Assembly (NCBI GenBank): GCA_021821885.1
Contig: JAKARO010000003.1
Span: forward strand, 86,627-150,626
From: Pseudomonadota bacterium
GTDB lineage: Bacteria; Pseudomonadota; Gammaproteobacteria; Acidithiobacillales; Acidithiobacillaceae
Length of the DNA: 64,000 nt
Direction: 5' to 3'
Positions 48,014 through 60,629 of this stretch are shown piece after piece; position 1 is the stretch's first letter; every line of letters begins with the position of its first letter. The notes beneath the pieces are model-generated. The model was not told the DNA's origin, did no database searches, and was given only the letters and a program-made list of their open reading frames with translations. The translations under genes were made by a program, and so were the position numbers.

Positions 48014-48640
48014 ATGCTGCGTGTCAAAATTTGCGGAATCGTTTCTCCTGCAGATGCACGTGCTGTCGCAGCCAGCGGTGCTGACGCACTGGGTCTGGTT
48101 TTTTTTCCGAAAAGTCCGAGGAATGTAACGCCAGAAAGGGCTGAAGAAATTCTGGATGCTGTGCCTCCTTTTGTGACCCGGGTGGGCCTTTTCGTCAATC
48201 CGGAACCTGGCGAGGTGGAGGCCGTCCTGGAAAAATGCGCCTTGGACGTTCTTCAGTTTCACGGGGATGAATCACCGGATTTGTGTCGGCGCTTTGGGCG
48301 GCCTTACCTGAAAGCGGTACGGGTGTCCGGGCCTACGGACCTGCGGCCGTGGCAGGAGCATTTTGCCGATGCCCAGGGCCTGCTGGTAGACCGGGCCGAC
48401 GCGCAGGTATACGGTGGATCCGGACGGCCGTTTTCCTGGTGGCCTTTCCCCCGGGATTTCGCGACACCCCTGATTCTGGCTGGAGGTCTGCATCCCGGAA
48501 ACGTTGCGGAGGCAGTACAGATTGTCCGTCCCTATGCGGTGGATGTCAGCAGTGGCGTGGAGACTTTTCCCGGGTGCAAGAATCCTGAAAAAATGGCAGA
48601 ATTCGTCGTGCGTGCCCGACAGGCAGCAGGAGAACCATGA
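48014..48640 (+). CDS. trpF: phosphoribosylanthranilate isomerase
   Basis: 208 residues. The TIM-barrel signature VKICGIVSPADARAVAASGADALGLVFFPKSPRNV includes the catalytic Cys (about residue 7); the catalytic Asp is near LLVDRADAQVYGGSGRPFSWW, and PLILAGGLHPGNVAEAVQIVRPYAVDVSSGVE is the phosphate-binding part. It catalyses the third step of tryptophan synthesis from anthranilate. The trpB ATG follows the stop with no gap. The truA-trpF order is conserved in gammaproteobacteria. Confidence 0.96.
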   Translation: MLRVKICGIVSPADARAVAASGADALGLVFFPKSPRNVTPERAEEILDAVPPFVTRVGLFVNPEPGEVEAVLEKCALDVLQFHGDESPDLCRRFGRPYLKAVRVSGPTDLRPWQEHFADAQGLLVDRADAQVYGGSGRPFSWWPFPRDFATPLILAGGLHPGNVAEAVQIVRPYAVDVSSGVETFPGCKNPEKMAEFVVRARQAAGEP

Positions 48641-49840
48641 ATGGGGCAGTACCATCAACCGGATAAACAGGGACATTTTGGACCCTATGGTGGCCGTTTT
48701 GTGGCCGAAACCCTCGTTCCTGCGCTGGATGAGCTCGAGGATGCGTACAGGGACGCCATGGGGGACCCCGCCTTTCTTGCCGAATTTCACGGCGAGTTGC
48801 GCCAGTTCGTCGGGCGTCCTAACCCCCTCTACCACGCGGCGCGAATTTCAAGGGAACTGGGGGGCGCGCAGATCTATCTCAAACGGGAAGACCTGAACCA
48901 TACCGGCGCGCACAAGATCAACAATGCGGTCGGACAGGCGCTGCTGGCGCGCCGGATGGGCAGGCACCGCCTGATAGCGGAAACTGGAGCCGGACAGCAT
49001 GGAGTGGCGACTGCCACGGTGGCAACGCGGTATGGCATGGAATGCGCCGTATACATGGGCGAGGAAGACGTTCACCGCCAGTCCAGCAACGTCTACCGCA
49101 TGCGTCTTTTGGGAGCGGAGGTGAAAGTGGTGACGGGTGGCACCCGTACCCTGAAAGATGCCCTCAACGAAGCCCTCCGGGATTGGGTAACCCATGTAGA
49201 CAGCACTTTCTATGTCATTGGTACGGTGGCGGGCCCCCACCCCTATCCAGAAATGGTTCGCAACTTCCATCGGGTTATCGGGGAAGAAGCGCGGGTCCAA
49301 TGCCTGGAACAGACGGGACGCCTGCCAGATGTGTGTGTGGCCTGTGTGGGTGGAGGAAGCAACGCCATGGGCCTTTTCTATCCTTTTCTCGATGATCCGG
49401 CTGTCCGTCTGGTAGGTGTCGAGGCTGGAGGACTGGGTCTTGGAACAGGGAGGCATGCCGCACCTCTCTGCACCGGCCGACCGGGCGTTCTGCACGGAAA
49501 TCGCACCTATCTGATGGAAGATCCGGACGGGCAGATTCTGGCTACCCATTCCATCTCCGCTGGCCTGGACTATCCGGGTGTTGGTCCTGAACATTCCTAT
49601 CTGAAGGACATTGGCCGGGCAGAATATGTGATAGCCACAGATGAGGAGGCCCTGGAAGCCTTCCACCGCCTGAGCCGTGCAGAAGGCATTATACCGGCCC
49701 TTGAATCTTCCCACGCGCTGGCCTGTGCTTTCCGTCTCGCGCCGCAGTTGCGCAGCGACCAGACCATTCTGGTGAACCTGTCGGGAAGGGGGGACAAGGA
49801 TATCCATACAGTTGCCGCACGGGAGGGCATTACCCTATGA
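48641..49840 (+). CDS. trpB: tryptophan synthase beta chain
   Basis: 399 residues. The PLP lysine is in [17 protein letters not shown], followed by [19 protein letters not shown], the phosphate-binding [10 protein letters not shown], and PEHSYL. It condenses indole and serine to tryptophan, with indole channelled from TrpA. It begins directly after trpF and overlaps trpA by ATGA, so trpF-trpB-trpA are translated as a block. A strong AGGAGA site precedes it inside trpF. Confidence 0.98.
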   Translation: MGQYHQPDKQGHFGPYGGRFVAETLVPALDELEDAYRDAMGDPAFLAEFHGELRQFVGRPNPLYHAARISRELGGAQIYLKREDLNHTGAHKINNAVGQALLARRMGRHRLIAETGAGQHGVATATVATRYGMECAVYMGEEDVHRQSSNVYRMRLLGAEVKVVTGGTRTLKDALNEALRDWVTHVDSTFYVIGTVAGPHPYPEMVRNFHRVIGEEARVQCLEQTGRLPDVCVACVGGGSNAMGLFYPFLDDPAVRLVGVEAGGLGLGTGRHAAPLCTGRPGVLHGNRTYLMEDPDGQILATHSISAGLDYPGVGPEHSYLKDIGRAEYVIATDEEALEAFHRLSRAEGIIPALESSHALACAFRLAPQLRSDQTILVNLSGRGDKDIHTVAAREGITL

Positions 49841-50658
49841 GCCGGCTGCCGGGCCTTTTTCGTACTCTCCGGGAAGCAGGGAAAACGGGGCTGGTACCGT
49901 TTGTGACTGCAGGGGATCCCAGTTTTCAGGGGACAGTTCCTCTTCTTCATGCCCTGGTGTCGGCCGGTGCGGACGCCATTGAACTGGGAATTCCCTTTTC
50001 GGATCCCATGGCGGATGGTCCGGTCATTCAGCGTGCCAGTGAGCGTGCCCTTGGAAGAGGAGTGACAGTCCGGCAGATTCTGGCCTGGGTACAGGAATTC
50101 CGGGAGAAAAACCAGACCACACCCATTATTCTGATGGGTTACCTGAATCCGGTAGAGGCCATGGGCGTAGAGCGTTTCGCAGAAGCGGCTGCCGCAGCAG
50201 GTGCTGATGGCGTCATTCTGGTGGATCTCACGCCAGAGGAAAGTGCACATGAAGTAGAGGTGCTGCGCCGTTTCCATCTGGATCCCATTTTCCTGCTGGC
50301 CCCTACCAGTAGCCCCGCGCGGGTGGCCACCGTAAAAAGGCTGGGCAGCGGGTTTGTCTACTACGTTTCCCTGAGAGGCATTACCGGAGGCGAACAGCGG
50401 GACTGGGACGAGGTAGCCCAGCGTACTGCGCAGCTCCGGCAGGAACTCGGGATGCCGGTAGTGGTTGGTTTTGGTATCCGGGATGCCACTGTCGCAGGGC
50501 ATCTGGCTGCATCTGGCTGTGATGCCGTGGTGATCGGTTCTGCACTGGTAGAACGGCTTTCCGATGCCCGTGATGACCGCCATGCCCAGGGGATTGCCAC
50601 GGAATTTCTGCTGTCTTTTAGGGAGGCTCTGGGCAGGCGCATGGGAGAGGGGACATGA
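49837..50658 (+). CDS. trpA: tryptophan synthase alpha chain
   Basis: 273 residues. The catalytic Glu is in [27 protein letters not shown] with the catalytic Asp in the same motif; [24 protein letters not shown] and [15 protein letters not shown] follow. It cleaves indole-3-glycerol phosphate to indole for TrpB. It overlaps both trpB and accD by four bases. Confidence 0.97.
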   Translation: MSRLPGLFRTLREAGKTGLVPFVTAGDPSFQGTVPLLHALVSAGADAIELGIPFSDPMADGPVIQRASERALGRGVTVRQILAWVQEFREKNQTTPIILMGYLNPVEAMGVERFAEAAAAAGADGVILVDLTPEESAHEVEVLRRFHLDPIFLLAPTSSPARVATVKRLGSGFVYYVSLRGITGGEQRDWDEVAQRTAQLRQELGMPVVVGFGIRDATVAGHLAASGCDAVVIGSALVERLSDARDDRHAQGIATEFLLSFREALGRRMGEGT

Positions 50659-51542
50659 ACTGGTTCAGCCGGGTTCTCCCCCCAAAAATAAAGAAAAATC
50701 AGTCCACTACCACGGAGCCTGGTACGGAAACCAGACGGTCGGTTCCGGAGGGGCTCTGGTCCAAGTGTCCAACCTGCCAGGCCGTTCTCTACCGTACCGA
50801 ACTGGAAGAGAACCTTCAGGTGTGTCCCCACTGTGGTTACCATCACCGGCTTACGGCACGGCAGCGGCTGCACTATTTCCTGGATCCAGAACCACGCCTG
50901 GAAATTGGGGCCGAGCTGGTTCCCGTCGATCCCCTGCGCTTCAGGGACCAGAAGCGCTACAAGGACCGTCTGCAGGAAGCCAGGGAAAAAACCGGCGAGA
51001 AAGATGCCCTGGTGGCCATGCGTGGACTTCTGGAAGGGAAACCGGTGGTTGCTGCTGCTTTTGCGTTTGAATTTATGGGCGGCAGCATGGGCTCCGTAGT
51101 GGGCGCCCGTTTTGCAAAGGCGGCTGAAACGGCCCTGGTGGAGCGCTGTCCCCTGGTCTGTTTTAGTGCCAGCGGCGGGGCCCGTATGCAGGAAGGTCTC
51201 TTTTCGCTGATGCAGATGGCCAAAACGGCAGCTGCGGTCGAACGGCTGGCCAAAAGCCGGATTCCCTACATTTCCGTGCTTACGGATCCCACCATGGGAG
51301 GCGTGTCTGCCAGCCTGGCGACGCTGGGCGATATTCTTGTGGCAGAGCCCCGGGCCCTGATCGGTTTTGCCGGTCCCCGGGTCATTGAGCAGACGATCCG
51401 GGAAAAACTTCCGGAAGGTTTCCAGCGATCGGAGTATCTCCTCGAGCATGGGGCCATTGACCAGATTGTGGACCGGCGCCACCTCCGTGGGCATATTGCT
51501 TCTTTCCTTTCCATTCTTGCCCATGCCGAACGCGGTGCCTGA
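50655..51542 (+). CDS. accD: acetyl-CoA carboxylase carboxyltransferase beta subunit
   Basis: 295 residues. A four-Cys zinc ribbon ([31 protein letters not shown], about residues 37-62) at the N-terminus is followed by the crotonase-like carboxyltransferase domain ([81 protein letters not shown]). It transfers CO2 from biotin to acetyl-CoA, with AccA, starting fatty acid synthesis. It is coupled to trpA by ATGA, as in several proteobacterial trp-acc-fol clusters. Confidence 0.97.
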   Translation: MNWFSRVLPPKIKKNQSTTTEPGTETRRSVPEGLWSKCPTCQAVLYRTELEENLQVCPHCGYHHRLTARQRLHYFLDPEPRLEIGAELVPVDPLRFRDQKRYKDRLQEAREKTGEKDALVAMRGLLEGKPVVAAAFAFEFMGGSMGSVVGARFAKAAETALVERCPLVCFSASGGARMQEGLFSLMQMAKTAAAVERLAKSRIPYISVLTDPTMGGVSASLATLGDILVAEPRALIGFAGPRVIEQTIREKLPEGFQRSEYLLEHGAIDQIVDRRHLRGHIASFLSILAHAERGA

Positions 51543-52866
51543 TGGTCATGCTAGCGGTCCGGTGGATGACACAGTAAGCACAGTCCTCTCCGGGCTTGCC
51601 GGCCCCCCCGGAACAATCCGGCTTGGTCTGGAACGCATGCAGGAGGCGATGGACAGGTCCGGGATTCCCCGGCGCCTGCCTTTTCCCGTCATCCTGGTAG
51701 CCGGAACCAATGGCAAGGGGTCAACGGTAGCCTACCTGGAGGCCCTCTACCGCCAGTCCGGGTACCGGCCTGGCGCCTACACCAGTCCCCATGTGTGGCG
51801 TTTTCCGGAACGCCTCCGCATCGATGGGAAGATGCCTGGGGAAGGACAGTGGCTTGAGGCCACGGCCAGGCTGGCCCACGTCGCCAAGGAAGTTCCTCTG
51901 ACGTATTTTGAGCTGGCCACCCTCGTTGCGGTGGAACTCCTCCTGCAGTATTCGCCTGATCTGGCTATCCTCGAGGTTGGCCTGGGGGGGCGGGCTGATG
52001 CTGTCAATGCCTTCCGGCCGGATCTCGGAATCATTACCTCGGTGGATCTGGATCACCAGGCCTGGCTGGGCGATACCCGCGATCAGATTGGCAGGGAAAA
52101 AGCCGGAATTTACCGCCCTGGAGTTCCGGCCCTGTATGGGGATCCGGAAAATCCCTGCCTCTCTGTTCTGAATTGGGCCAAGGCCATGGGGGCACCACTA
52201 TGGCGCCTGGGAAAAGATTTTACTGTCGATCCTGTCCAGGCACGCTGGTGCATGGATGGGCATTGCTGGCATGTGCCCCGGCCCCTCTGGGGTGGCCAGG
52301 AGCAGTGGAACAATCTGGCGCTGGCGCTGGCCGCCGTCTGGCTGTTGCGTGAATCCCTGCCCGGAGCCGTTCCAGAGACAGGAAGCTGGCAGGTGGCTCC
52401 GGCTCTCCCTGGGCGTGCCCAGTGGCTGAGGCCGTGGGGACAGGACGGGCCCCGCGTTCTGGCCGATGTCGCCCATAATCCCCAGGCGACCGCGCACCTG
52501 GCCGAGGTTCTCCGTGCAGGAAAGGGCAGGGGCCGGGTATGTGCCCTTTGGGGTATGATGTCGGACAAGGATATTGGAGCAAGCATCAAGCCACTGGCAG
52601 ATCTTGTGGATGTCTGGTATCCCCTGGAACTGTCTGGACCCCGGGCGGCTTCCAGACAATCCCTTCACGCGCTGCTGGGGCAGATGGGCCTGTCCTGTGG
52701 AGAAGGTGGGGAGGGCCGGACAGAAACCATACTGGAACTGGTCCGTGGCAGGCTATCGCCGGAAGATACCCTGCTCTGTTTTGGCTCTTTCCATGTACTG
52801 GAACAGCTTCCGGAAGCCTGGTTTTCTACTGGCAGCCCTGGTCTGGAGCCAGTATGCCCTGGGTAA
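51523..52866 (+). CDS. folC: dihydrofolate synthase / folylpolyglutamate synthase
   Basis: 447 residues from ATG 51523, which overlaps accD by 20 nt; GTG 51535 and GTG 51562 are in-frame alternatives and none has a clear ribosome site. The Mur-ligase ATP loop [19 protein letters not shown] is at about residue 56, then [43 protein letters not shown] and [13 protein letters not shown]. It adds glutamate to dihydropteroate and extends the folate tail. The gene order accD-folC-cvpA-purF is classic; dedD, often between folC and cvpA, is absent. Confidence 0.94.
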   Translation: MPNAVPDGHASGPVDDTVSTVLSGLAGPPGTIRLGLERMQEAMDRSGIPRRLPFPVILVAGTNGKGSTVAYLEALYRQSGYRPGAYTSPHVWRFPERLRIDGKMPGEGQWLEATARLAHVAKEVPLTYFELATLVAVELLLQYSPDLAILEVGLGGRADAVNAFRPDLGIITSVDLDHQAWLGDTRDQIGREKAGIYRPGVPALYGDPENPCLSVLNWAKAMGAPLWRLGKDFTVDPVQARWCMDGHCWHVPRPLWGGQEQWNNLALALAAVWLLRESLPGAVPETGSWQVAPALPGRAQWLRPWGQDGPRVLADVAHNPQATAHLAEVLRAGKGRGRVCALWGMMSDKDIGASIKPLADLVDVWYPLELSGPRAASRQSLHALLGQMGLSCGEGGEGRTETILELVRGRLSPEDTLLCFGSFHVLEQLPEAWFSTGSPGLEPVCPG

Positions 52867-53375
52867 ATATGGGCGTGGTGGGCATTCTTCTTCTGTCCAG
52901 CGCCTGGGGATTTCTGCGCGGGATGCTCCGGGAGTTTTTTTCCCTCGCGGGCTGGATCGGGGGAGCCTATGTTGCCTGGCGCTGGGGTCGTCAGGGGCTG
53001 GCTCCACACCTCGCACCTTATGTCCCGTCCGCCTGGAGGGTTCCGGTGGCCGATTTTCTGCTGTTTTTCGTGGTCCTTGGCCTGTCTGCCCTATGTGCTT
53101 TTCTGCTGCGCGGGATCCTGTATACCGTAGGTTTTGGAGGTCCAGACCGGGTGGTGGGAGCACTTTTCGGGCTCCTGCGAGGGGTCATTATTCTGGCGGT
53201 TCTGGTATTTTTGGCGCAAGCTACACATCTGGACCAGAGTTCCTGGTGGCAGCGGTCCTGGCTCGGACAGCCCCGGGTTCTGGCACTGTCACAGTCCATC
53301 ACGGCCCCGGCCGTATCCTACTGGGAGTTGCAAACGCGTGGAAAAGCCGTATCCAACCCAAAACTGGACCGATGA
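52854..53375 (+). CDS. cvpA: CvpA family membrane protein
   Basis: 173 residues from ATG 52854 (TGGAG 5 nt upstream), overlapping folC by 13 nt. It has four hydrophobic segments and the family pattern VGILLLSSAWGFLRGMLREFFSLAGWIGGAYVAW and RVVGALFGLLRGVIILAVLVFLA. CvpA is needed for colicin V production and resistance to some envelope stresses in E. coli; its biochemical role is unclear. It always tends to sit before purF, as here, and shares its last 38 nt with the purF start. Confidence 0.9.
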   Translation: MPWVNMGVVGILLLSSAWGFLRGMLREFFSLAGWIGGAYVAWRWGRQGLAPHLAPYVPSAWRVPVADFLLFFVVLGLSALCAFLLRGILYTVGFGGPDRVVGALFGLLRGVIILAVLVFLAQATHLDQSSWWQRSWLGQPRVLALSQSITAPAVSYWELQTRGKAVSNPKLDR

Positions 53376-54783
53376 TGACCATTTTCATGATGAATGTGGT
53401 GTTGTAGGTGTTTTCGGGCATCCCGAGGCCTCCAACCTGGCATACCTCGGACTTTATGCGCTGCAGCACAGGGGCCAGGAATCGGCGGGTATTGTTTCAG
53501 CCGATGAAGGCAGGCTCCACGCCCATCGCGGAATGGGGCGTGTTGCCGAGGTGTTTGGCAGCCGGGAAATTGCACGCCTGCCCGGTACACAGGCCATCGG
53601 CCATGTGCGCTATTCCACTGCTGGCGGCTCGGTACTCCAGAATACCCAGCCCGTGTTCATCAATTACCGGCATGGCTCTTTTTCTGTGGGGCACAATGGC
53701 AACCTGGTCAATGCCCAGGAACTCCGCTACCGTCTGGAGCAGGAAGGGGCGATATTCCATACCGACATGGATACGGAAGTGATCGTCCATCTTCTGGCCC
53801 GGGTCTCGGGCAATGACGCGGGCGAACGCCTGTCTGCGGCGCTGAAACAGGTTTCGGGTGCCTACTCCCTGGTGTGCCTGACAGAAACCCGGCTGATCGG
53901 TGTCCGGGATCCCATGGGGTTCCGCCCGCTGGTCCTGGGGAGGCTGATTGATTCCGGGGGGTTTGTTCTCGCTTCCGAGACCTGCGCGCTGGATCTTATG
54001 GGGGCCGAGTTTGTTCGTGATGTGGCACCTGGGGAAATGATCATCATTTCGGTGGATGGCATTGAAAGCCGGCAGCCATTTGCCCCGGCCGGGCGACGGA
54101 TGTGCGTTTTTGAATATATCTACTTTGCGAGACCGGACAGTGTACTGGACGGAATCCACGTTTATTCGGTACGCAAGCGCATCGGACATGTGCTGGCACA
54201 GCTCCATCCAAGGGAGGCAGATATGGTGGTGCCGGTACCGGACTCCGGTGTGGCAGCCGCCATGGGTTATGCTGAGGCATCCGGCCTTCCTTTTGAGCTG
54301 GGACTGATCCGCAACCATTATGTCGGACGGACTTTCATCCAGCCTGCCCAGAGGGGGAGGGATTTTGGGGTCCGCGTCAAGCTGAACGCCCAGCCGGATA
54401 TTCTCCGGGGAAAGCGTGTGGTTCTGGTGGACGATTCCATTGTCCGCGGCACTACCAGCGCCAAGATCGTGCACCTGGTTCGCAGCGCAGGAGCCCGGGA
54501 AATCCATTTTCTTTCCAGCTCCCCACCTACGGTTGGCCCCTGCTATTATGGGATTGATACGCCGGACCGTGCCCAGCTGATCGCAGCACAGCACAGCACC
54601 GAGGAAATCTGCAAGATGATTGGTGCAGACAGTCTGGGCTATCTCAGCCTGAATGCCCTTCATGAGGCGGTAGGCGGCCAGGAACAGGGTTTCTGTGATG
54701 CCTGCTTTAGCAATGACTATCCCCTGCCTGTTCCTGTGACCGATACGGGAAGGCAGCTGCATCTGATCAAGGAACTGCGATGA
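53338..54783 (+). CDS. purF: amidophosphoribosyltransferase
   Basis: 481 residues from GTG 53338. The mature enzyme begins at Cys20 (ECGVVGVFGHPEASNLAYLGLYALQHRGQESAGI), the class II glutaminase nucleophile, so a 19-residue propeptide must be removed. The PRPP-binding motif is VVLVDDSIVRGTTSAKIV, and GVRDPMGFRPL is present. It makes phosphoribosylamine, the first step of purine synthesis. The start is forced: no ATG, GTG or TTG in frame lies between 53338 and the Cys codon, and GGGAG is 10 nt upstream. The codons before it belong to cvpA in another frame. Confidence 0.95.
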   Translation: MEKPYPTQNWTDDDHFHDECGVVGVFGHPEASNLAYLGLYALQHRGQESAGIVSADEGRLHAHRGMGRVAEVFGSREIARLPGTQAIGHVRYSTAGGSVLQNTQPVFINYRHGSFSVGHNGNLVNAQELRYRLEQEGAIFHTDMDTEVIVHLLARVSGNDAGERLSAALKQVSGAYSLVCLTETRLIGVRDPMGFRPLVLGRLIDSGGFVLASETCALDLMGAEFVRDVAPGEMIIISVDGIESRQPFAPAGRRMCVFEYIYFARPDSVLDGIHVYSVRKRIGHVLAQLHPREADMVVPVPDSGVAAAMGYAEASGLPFELGLIRNHYVGRTFIQPAQRGRDFGVRVKLNAQPDILRGKRVVLVDDSIVRGTTSAKIVHLVRSAGAREIHFLSSSPPTVGPCYYGIDTPDRAQLIAAQHSTEEICKMIGADSLGYLSLNALHEAVGGQEQGFCDACFSNDYPLPVPVTDTGRQLHLIKELR

Positions 54784-56006
54784 GTGATGGAGAGGGGGCC
54801 ATGGACTGGAGGAAAGGCCTCCGGCCGGAAACGCTTGCCATACGGACAGGCATACATAGGACAGCAGAGCAGGAGCACTCTGAGCCCATTTTCCCGACAT
54901 CCAGCTTTGTCTTTGAATCTGCCGGGGAAGCTGCGGACCGTTTTGCAGGGCGGGTACCCGGTAACATATATGCCCGTTTCACCAATCCGACCCTGCGGAC
55001 GCTCGAGGAGCGGCTCGCTGCGCTTGAGAACGCTGAGGACTGCATCAGTACGGCATCGGGGATGGCGGCGTGCCTTACGGTTTTTATGGGCATTCTCCAG
55101 GCAGGTGACCATGTGGTGGCTTCCCGTTCCCTCTTCGGCACGACAGTTCAGCTGCTGCAGGGGATTTTGGGACGCTTTGGAGTGGAAACCACCTTTGTCC
55201 AGCTTACGGACCTTTCCGCCTGGGAGGCGGCTATCCGGCCCCAGACCCGGATCCTGTTTCTGGAAACTCCGTCGAATCCCATGACCGAGATAGGGGATCT
55301 GCAGGCCCTCGCATCGCTGGCGCATGGCCATGAAGCCCTGCTGGTAGTGGACAACAGTTTCTGTACTCCTGTGCTGCAGCGGCCCCTCCACTGGGGGGCC
55401 GATCTGGTGATCCACTCTGGCACCAAATATTTGGACGGGCAGGGCCGTACGCTCGGCGGCGCGGTCTGTGGCTCCCGGGATCTGCTGACAGGCCCAAGAA
55501 GTTTTGTGCGTACGGCAGGTCCGAGCCTTAGTCCCTTCAACGCCTGGGTGCAGCTGAAAGGACTGGAGACGTTGGGTCTCAGGATGGAACGGCACTGTGC
55601 CAATGCTATGGAACTGGCACAGTGGCTGGAGAACCGTCCCGAAGTGTCACGGGTCCATTATCCGGGTCTTGCCAGCCATCCCCAGTTTGAGCTTGCGGCC
55701 AGGCAGCAGCGCCTTCCAGGAGGAATCCTCTCCTTTGATCTTGGGGGAGGGCAGGAGAGGGCCTGGAAATTCATGGATGCGCTACGGATTTTCTCCCGAA
55801 CCGCCAACCTGGGGGATGTTAAAAGTACCGTCACGCATCCTGCAAGTACGACGCACAGCCGCCTTACCCAGGAGGCCCGTGCCGCCGCTGGCATTGGCGA
55901 CGGGCTGCTGCGCCTGAGTGTCGGTCTGGAACATGTGGAAGACCTGCGTGACGATCTGGTGCGGGGTTTTTCCGGGTTGTCGCAGGATGGAATTGCGCTA
56001 TCCTGA
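54780..56006 (+). CDS. metZ: O-succinylhomoserine sulfhydrylase
   Basis: 408-residue PLP enzyme of the Cys/Met metabolism family. FPTSSFVFESAGEAADRFAGRVPGNIYARFTNPTLRTLEERLAALE and the PLP lysine in HSGTKYLDGQGRTLGGAVCG are typical of MetZ. It converts O-succinylhomoserine and sulfide to homocysteine, bypassing cystathionine. It is coupled to purF by ATGA, the purF-metZ order being conserved in Pseudomonas and relatives. Cystathionine gamma-synthase is a related alternative, but the synteny favours MetZ. Confidence 0.92.
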   Translation: MSDGEGAMDWRKGLRPETLAIRTGIHRTAEQEHSEPIFPTSSFVFESAGEAADRFAGRVPGNIYARFTNPTLRTLEERLAALENAEDCISTASGMAACLTVFMGILQAGDHVVASRSLFGTTVQLLQGILGRFGVETTFVQLTDLSAWEAAIRPQTRILFLETPSNPMTEIGDLQALASLAHGHEALLVVDNSFCTPVLQRPLHWGADLVIHSGTKYLDGQGRTLGGAVCGSRDLLTGPRSFVRTAGPSLSPFNAWVQLKGLETLGLRMERHCANAMELAQWLENRPEVSRVHYPGLASHPQFELAARQQRLPGGILSFDLGGGQERAWKFMDALRIFSRTANLGDVKSTVTHPASTTHSRLTQEARAAAGIGDGLLRLSVGLEHVEDLRDDLVRGFSGLSQDGIALS

Positions 56007-56070
56007 AAACAGGAGCCTGTGGTCCTGTTCTTCCGGCTACATACCGGCCTGCTATAGGGAGAATGCACAT

Positions 56071-56667
56071 ATGACAAGATTCCGTCCCCTGCATTGCCAT
56101 GGTCTGCATGCAGATACACAGCTGGCCTATTTTGATGACGGGCTGGCAATCCGTGTCCGGCTGGAGGATGAGGCGGTCCGGGTAATGACAGACCTGCACC
56201 GCGTACCTCCTGCAACCGTCCATCCCGAAGTCACCATTGACGAGGCCATGCAGCGGATGATCCATATCGGTGTCCGCATGCTCTTCGCTGTCGACACATT
56301 CGGCGATTTGCAGGGACTGATTACCGCAAGGGACATCCTGGGGGAAAAACCGGTACAAGTGGCCGCCGAACACCAGCAGCCCAGGGACCAGGTACGCGTG
56401 CGCGATATTATGACTCCCAGAGGCCGGATTGAGGTTCTGGATTTTGCGGAAGTTGAGCGCTCCTGCGTCGGGGATGTGGTGGTAACCCTGCGGAATTCCG
56501 GTCGACAGCATGCCCTGGTCCAGGAAGAAAATGCCGGCAGGACGGGGATTCGGGGAATTTTTTCGATTAGCCAGATTGGACGGCAGCTGGGGGTGGAGAT
56601 CGAAGCCAATGGAGTGGTCCAGAGCTTTGCCGAACTGGAGCAGCTTCTGACCCAGAATGGCGCCTGA
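56071..56667 (+). CDS. CBS-domain protein
   Basis: 198 residues from ATG 56071 (GGGAGA 8 nt upstream). Two CBS domains fill most of it: PATVHPEVTIDEAMQRMIHIGVRMLFAVDTFGDLQGLITARDIL (about 45-95) and VRDIMTPRGRIEVLDFAEVERSCVGDVVVTLRNSGRQHALVQEE (about 110-160). CBS pairs bind adenine nucleotides and regulate other proteins; with no partner domain this is likely a stand-alone sensor. It sits alone between metZ and the CorC-like gene. Confidence 0.82.
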   Translation: MTRFRPLHCHGLHADTQLAYFDDGLAIRVRLEDEAVRVMTDLHRVPPATVHPEVTIDEAMQRMIHIGVRMLFAVDTFGDLQGLITARDILGEKPVQVAAEHQQPRDQVRVRDIMTPRGRIEVLDFAEVERSCVGDVVVTLRNSGRQHALVQEENAGRTGIRGIFSISQIGRQLGVEIEANGVVQSFAELEQLLTQNGA

Positions 56668-56711
56668 GGGCGGAAGCCGGTCCCGCCGGCTCGCGGAGAA
56701 GGACGCCGCCA

Positions 56712-58043
56712 ATGCCTGAGTGGCTGGCCCTTCTGCTGGCGCTGTTCTTCATCCTGTTAAACGGATTTTTTGTTGCCGCCGAATTTTCCCTGGTGCGACT
56801 GCGCGGAACCCAGGCCCGCACCATGGCGCAGGAGTATGGCCTGCGCGGCCGTATCCTGCTCCGCATGCACCGCCATCTGGATATCTACCTGTCCACAACC
56901 CAGCTGGGCATTACTCTGGTTTCCCTGGCTCTGGGCTGGATTGGAGAACCGGCCGTAGCCTACGTCATCCGGCCTGTACTGGAGACCTTTGGCTTGCGGC
57001 GCCATGGTCCTGCCCTCGAGTCGGCTGCCTTTGCGGCCGGTTTTGTCGCCATAGCCTTTACCACCATCATTTTTGGGGAACTGGCCCCCAAATCCATGGC
57101 CATCCGCAGAACCGCGGCACTGTCTCTCTGGACGGGCCCCCCCCTGTATGTCTTCTACTGGCTGATGTACCCCGCTATTGCCCTGCTGAACGGAAGTACA
57201 CGGCTGGTGCTGAAGGTCTTCGGGCTGCAGAGCGGGCAGGCTGCCGGTGATGCCCCTCACTCCCGCGATGAGCTGGCCATGATCCTGGCCCTAAGCCAGG
57301 CACAGGGCATTCTCGGGTCACGGACAGGGGACATTTTGGAGCGTGCGCTGGATTTCAACGAGCTCAGCGCCGGAGACCTGGCCCGTCCGGCCGCAGATAT
57401 GGTCTGTCTTATGGACGATGCTGATCCGGCAGAAATCCGTCGCACGCTCCTGCAGCACCGGTTTACCAGATATCCGGTCTGCGAAGGGGACCGGCAGCAC
57501 GTTCTTGGGGTGGTTCATGTGAAGGATCTTCTCCCTCTGCTTTCCCAGCCAGGAAAACGCATTTCTCTGGGCAGTATCCTGCGCCCCCTGCCGGCAGTGG
57601 ACCGCGACCTTCCAGCCATGGACCTCCTCACCCATTTCCGTTCTGGCCAGCCGCACTTCGCCCTGGTGGTAGATGATCTGGGAACCATTACGGGCTTTGT
57701 AACGCTGGACCATCTTCTGGAAGCCCTGCTGGGTGCCATACCGGATGAATTCCGCCACCAGCGGCAGGAGTGGCAGAAACAGCCTGACCGCTCCTGGATT
57801 GGCCCAGGCAGTCTGTCCATCTATTCCCTGGAGCAGCTTCTGGACCGGGATATTGATGAGGCCGGAGAAGCCGACAGCGTAGGAGGGCTTCTGATGCAGC
57901 GGCTGGACCGGCTGCCGGATGAGGGCGAACGGATGGAGTTCCGGGATTTTGACGTGCTGGTTCTCCGGCGGGACGGGCCACGTATTGCACTGGTACAGGT
58001 TTTTCCGCATCCTTCGCCGGAAGCTGAAGAGTGGTTTGCCTAA
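56712..58043 (+). CDS. HlyC/CorC family transporter (DUF21-CBS-CorC_HlyC)
   Basis: 443 residues. An N-terminal DUF21 (CNNM) membrane domain with four hydrophobic stretches (LALLLALFFILLNGFFVAAEFSLVRLRGTQ, LSTTQLGITLVSLALGWIGEPAV, FTTIIFGELAPKSMAIRR, then WLMYPAIALLN) is followed by a CBS pair (MVCLMDDADPAEIRRTLLQHRFTRYPV ... VLGVVHVKDLL) and a C-terminal CorC_HlyC domain. Such proteins transport or regulate magnesium and other divalent cations. This subgroup (YtfL/TlyC-like) has no settled gene name. Confidence 0.85.
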   Translation: MPEWLALLLALFFILLNGFFVAAEFSLVRLRGTQARTMAQEYGLRGRILLRMHRHLDIYLSTTQLGITLVSLALGWIGEPAVAYVIRPVLETFGLRRHGPALESAAFAAGFVAIAFTTIIFGELAPKSMAIRRTAALSLWTGPPLYVFYWLMYPAIALLNGSTRLVLKVFGLQSGQAAGDAPHSRDELAMILALSQAQGILGSRTGDILERALDFNELSAGDLARPAADMVCLMDDADPAEIRRTLLQHRFTRYPVCEGDRQHVLGVVHVKDLLPLLSQPGKRISLGSILRPLPAVDRDLPAMDLLTHFRSGQPHFALVVDDLGTITGFVTLDHLLEALLGAIPDEFRHQRQEWQKQPDRSWIGPGSLSIYSLEQLLDRDIDEAGEADSVGGLLMQRLDRLPDEGERMEFRDFDVLVLRRDGPRIALVQVFPHPSPEAEEWFA

Positions 58044-60232
<2,189 letters not shown>

Positions 60233-60265
60233 CGCTCCTCCAACCGAGTTCCGGAGCACTGATTC

Positions 60266-60616
60266 ATGAACCTATCCCCGATTGCCATCGCCCATGCTGC
60301 GGATGCCCCTGCATCTGCTTCTGGTGCCGGTGGTGTGCTGCCTTTTGTTTTGCAGTTCCTGCCCCTTGCCCTAATTTTCGCCATTTTCTATTTTCTCCTG
60401 ATTCGTCCCCAGATGAAAAAGGCCAAGGAGCAGCGACAGCTGATTGCCTCCCTCAGCAAGGGGGATGAAGTGGTAGCCGGTGGCGGTCTGGTCGGGCGGG
60501 TAATGCAGGCCGGGGAAGAGTATCTCCAGCTGGAAGTGGCGGAGGGTGTAGTGGTCAGGATCCAGCGCAGCGCCGTAACCCTGCTCCTGCCCAAGGGGAC
60601 CCTGAAAAAACTGTGA
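60266..60616 (+). CDS. yajC: Sec translocon accessory protein YajC
   Basis: 116 residues. A short N-terminal part is followed by one membrane helix (VLPFVLQFLPLALIFAIFYFLLIRPQMKKAKEQRQLIASLSKGDEVVAGGGLVGRV), the YajC signature. It associates with SecDF and YidC. The N-terminus (MNLSPIAIAHAADAPASASGAGG) looks like the family's Ala-rich leader. It lies 33 nt after tgt and 13 nt before secD. Confidence 0.95.
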   Translation: MNLSPIAIAHAADAPASASGAGGVLPFVLQFLPLALIFAIFYFLLIRPQMKKAKEQRQLIASLSKGDEVVAGGGLVGRVMQAGEEYLQLEVAEGVVVRIQRSAVTLLLPKGTLKKL

Positions 60617-60629
60617 CAAGGCCCATTCC

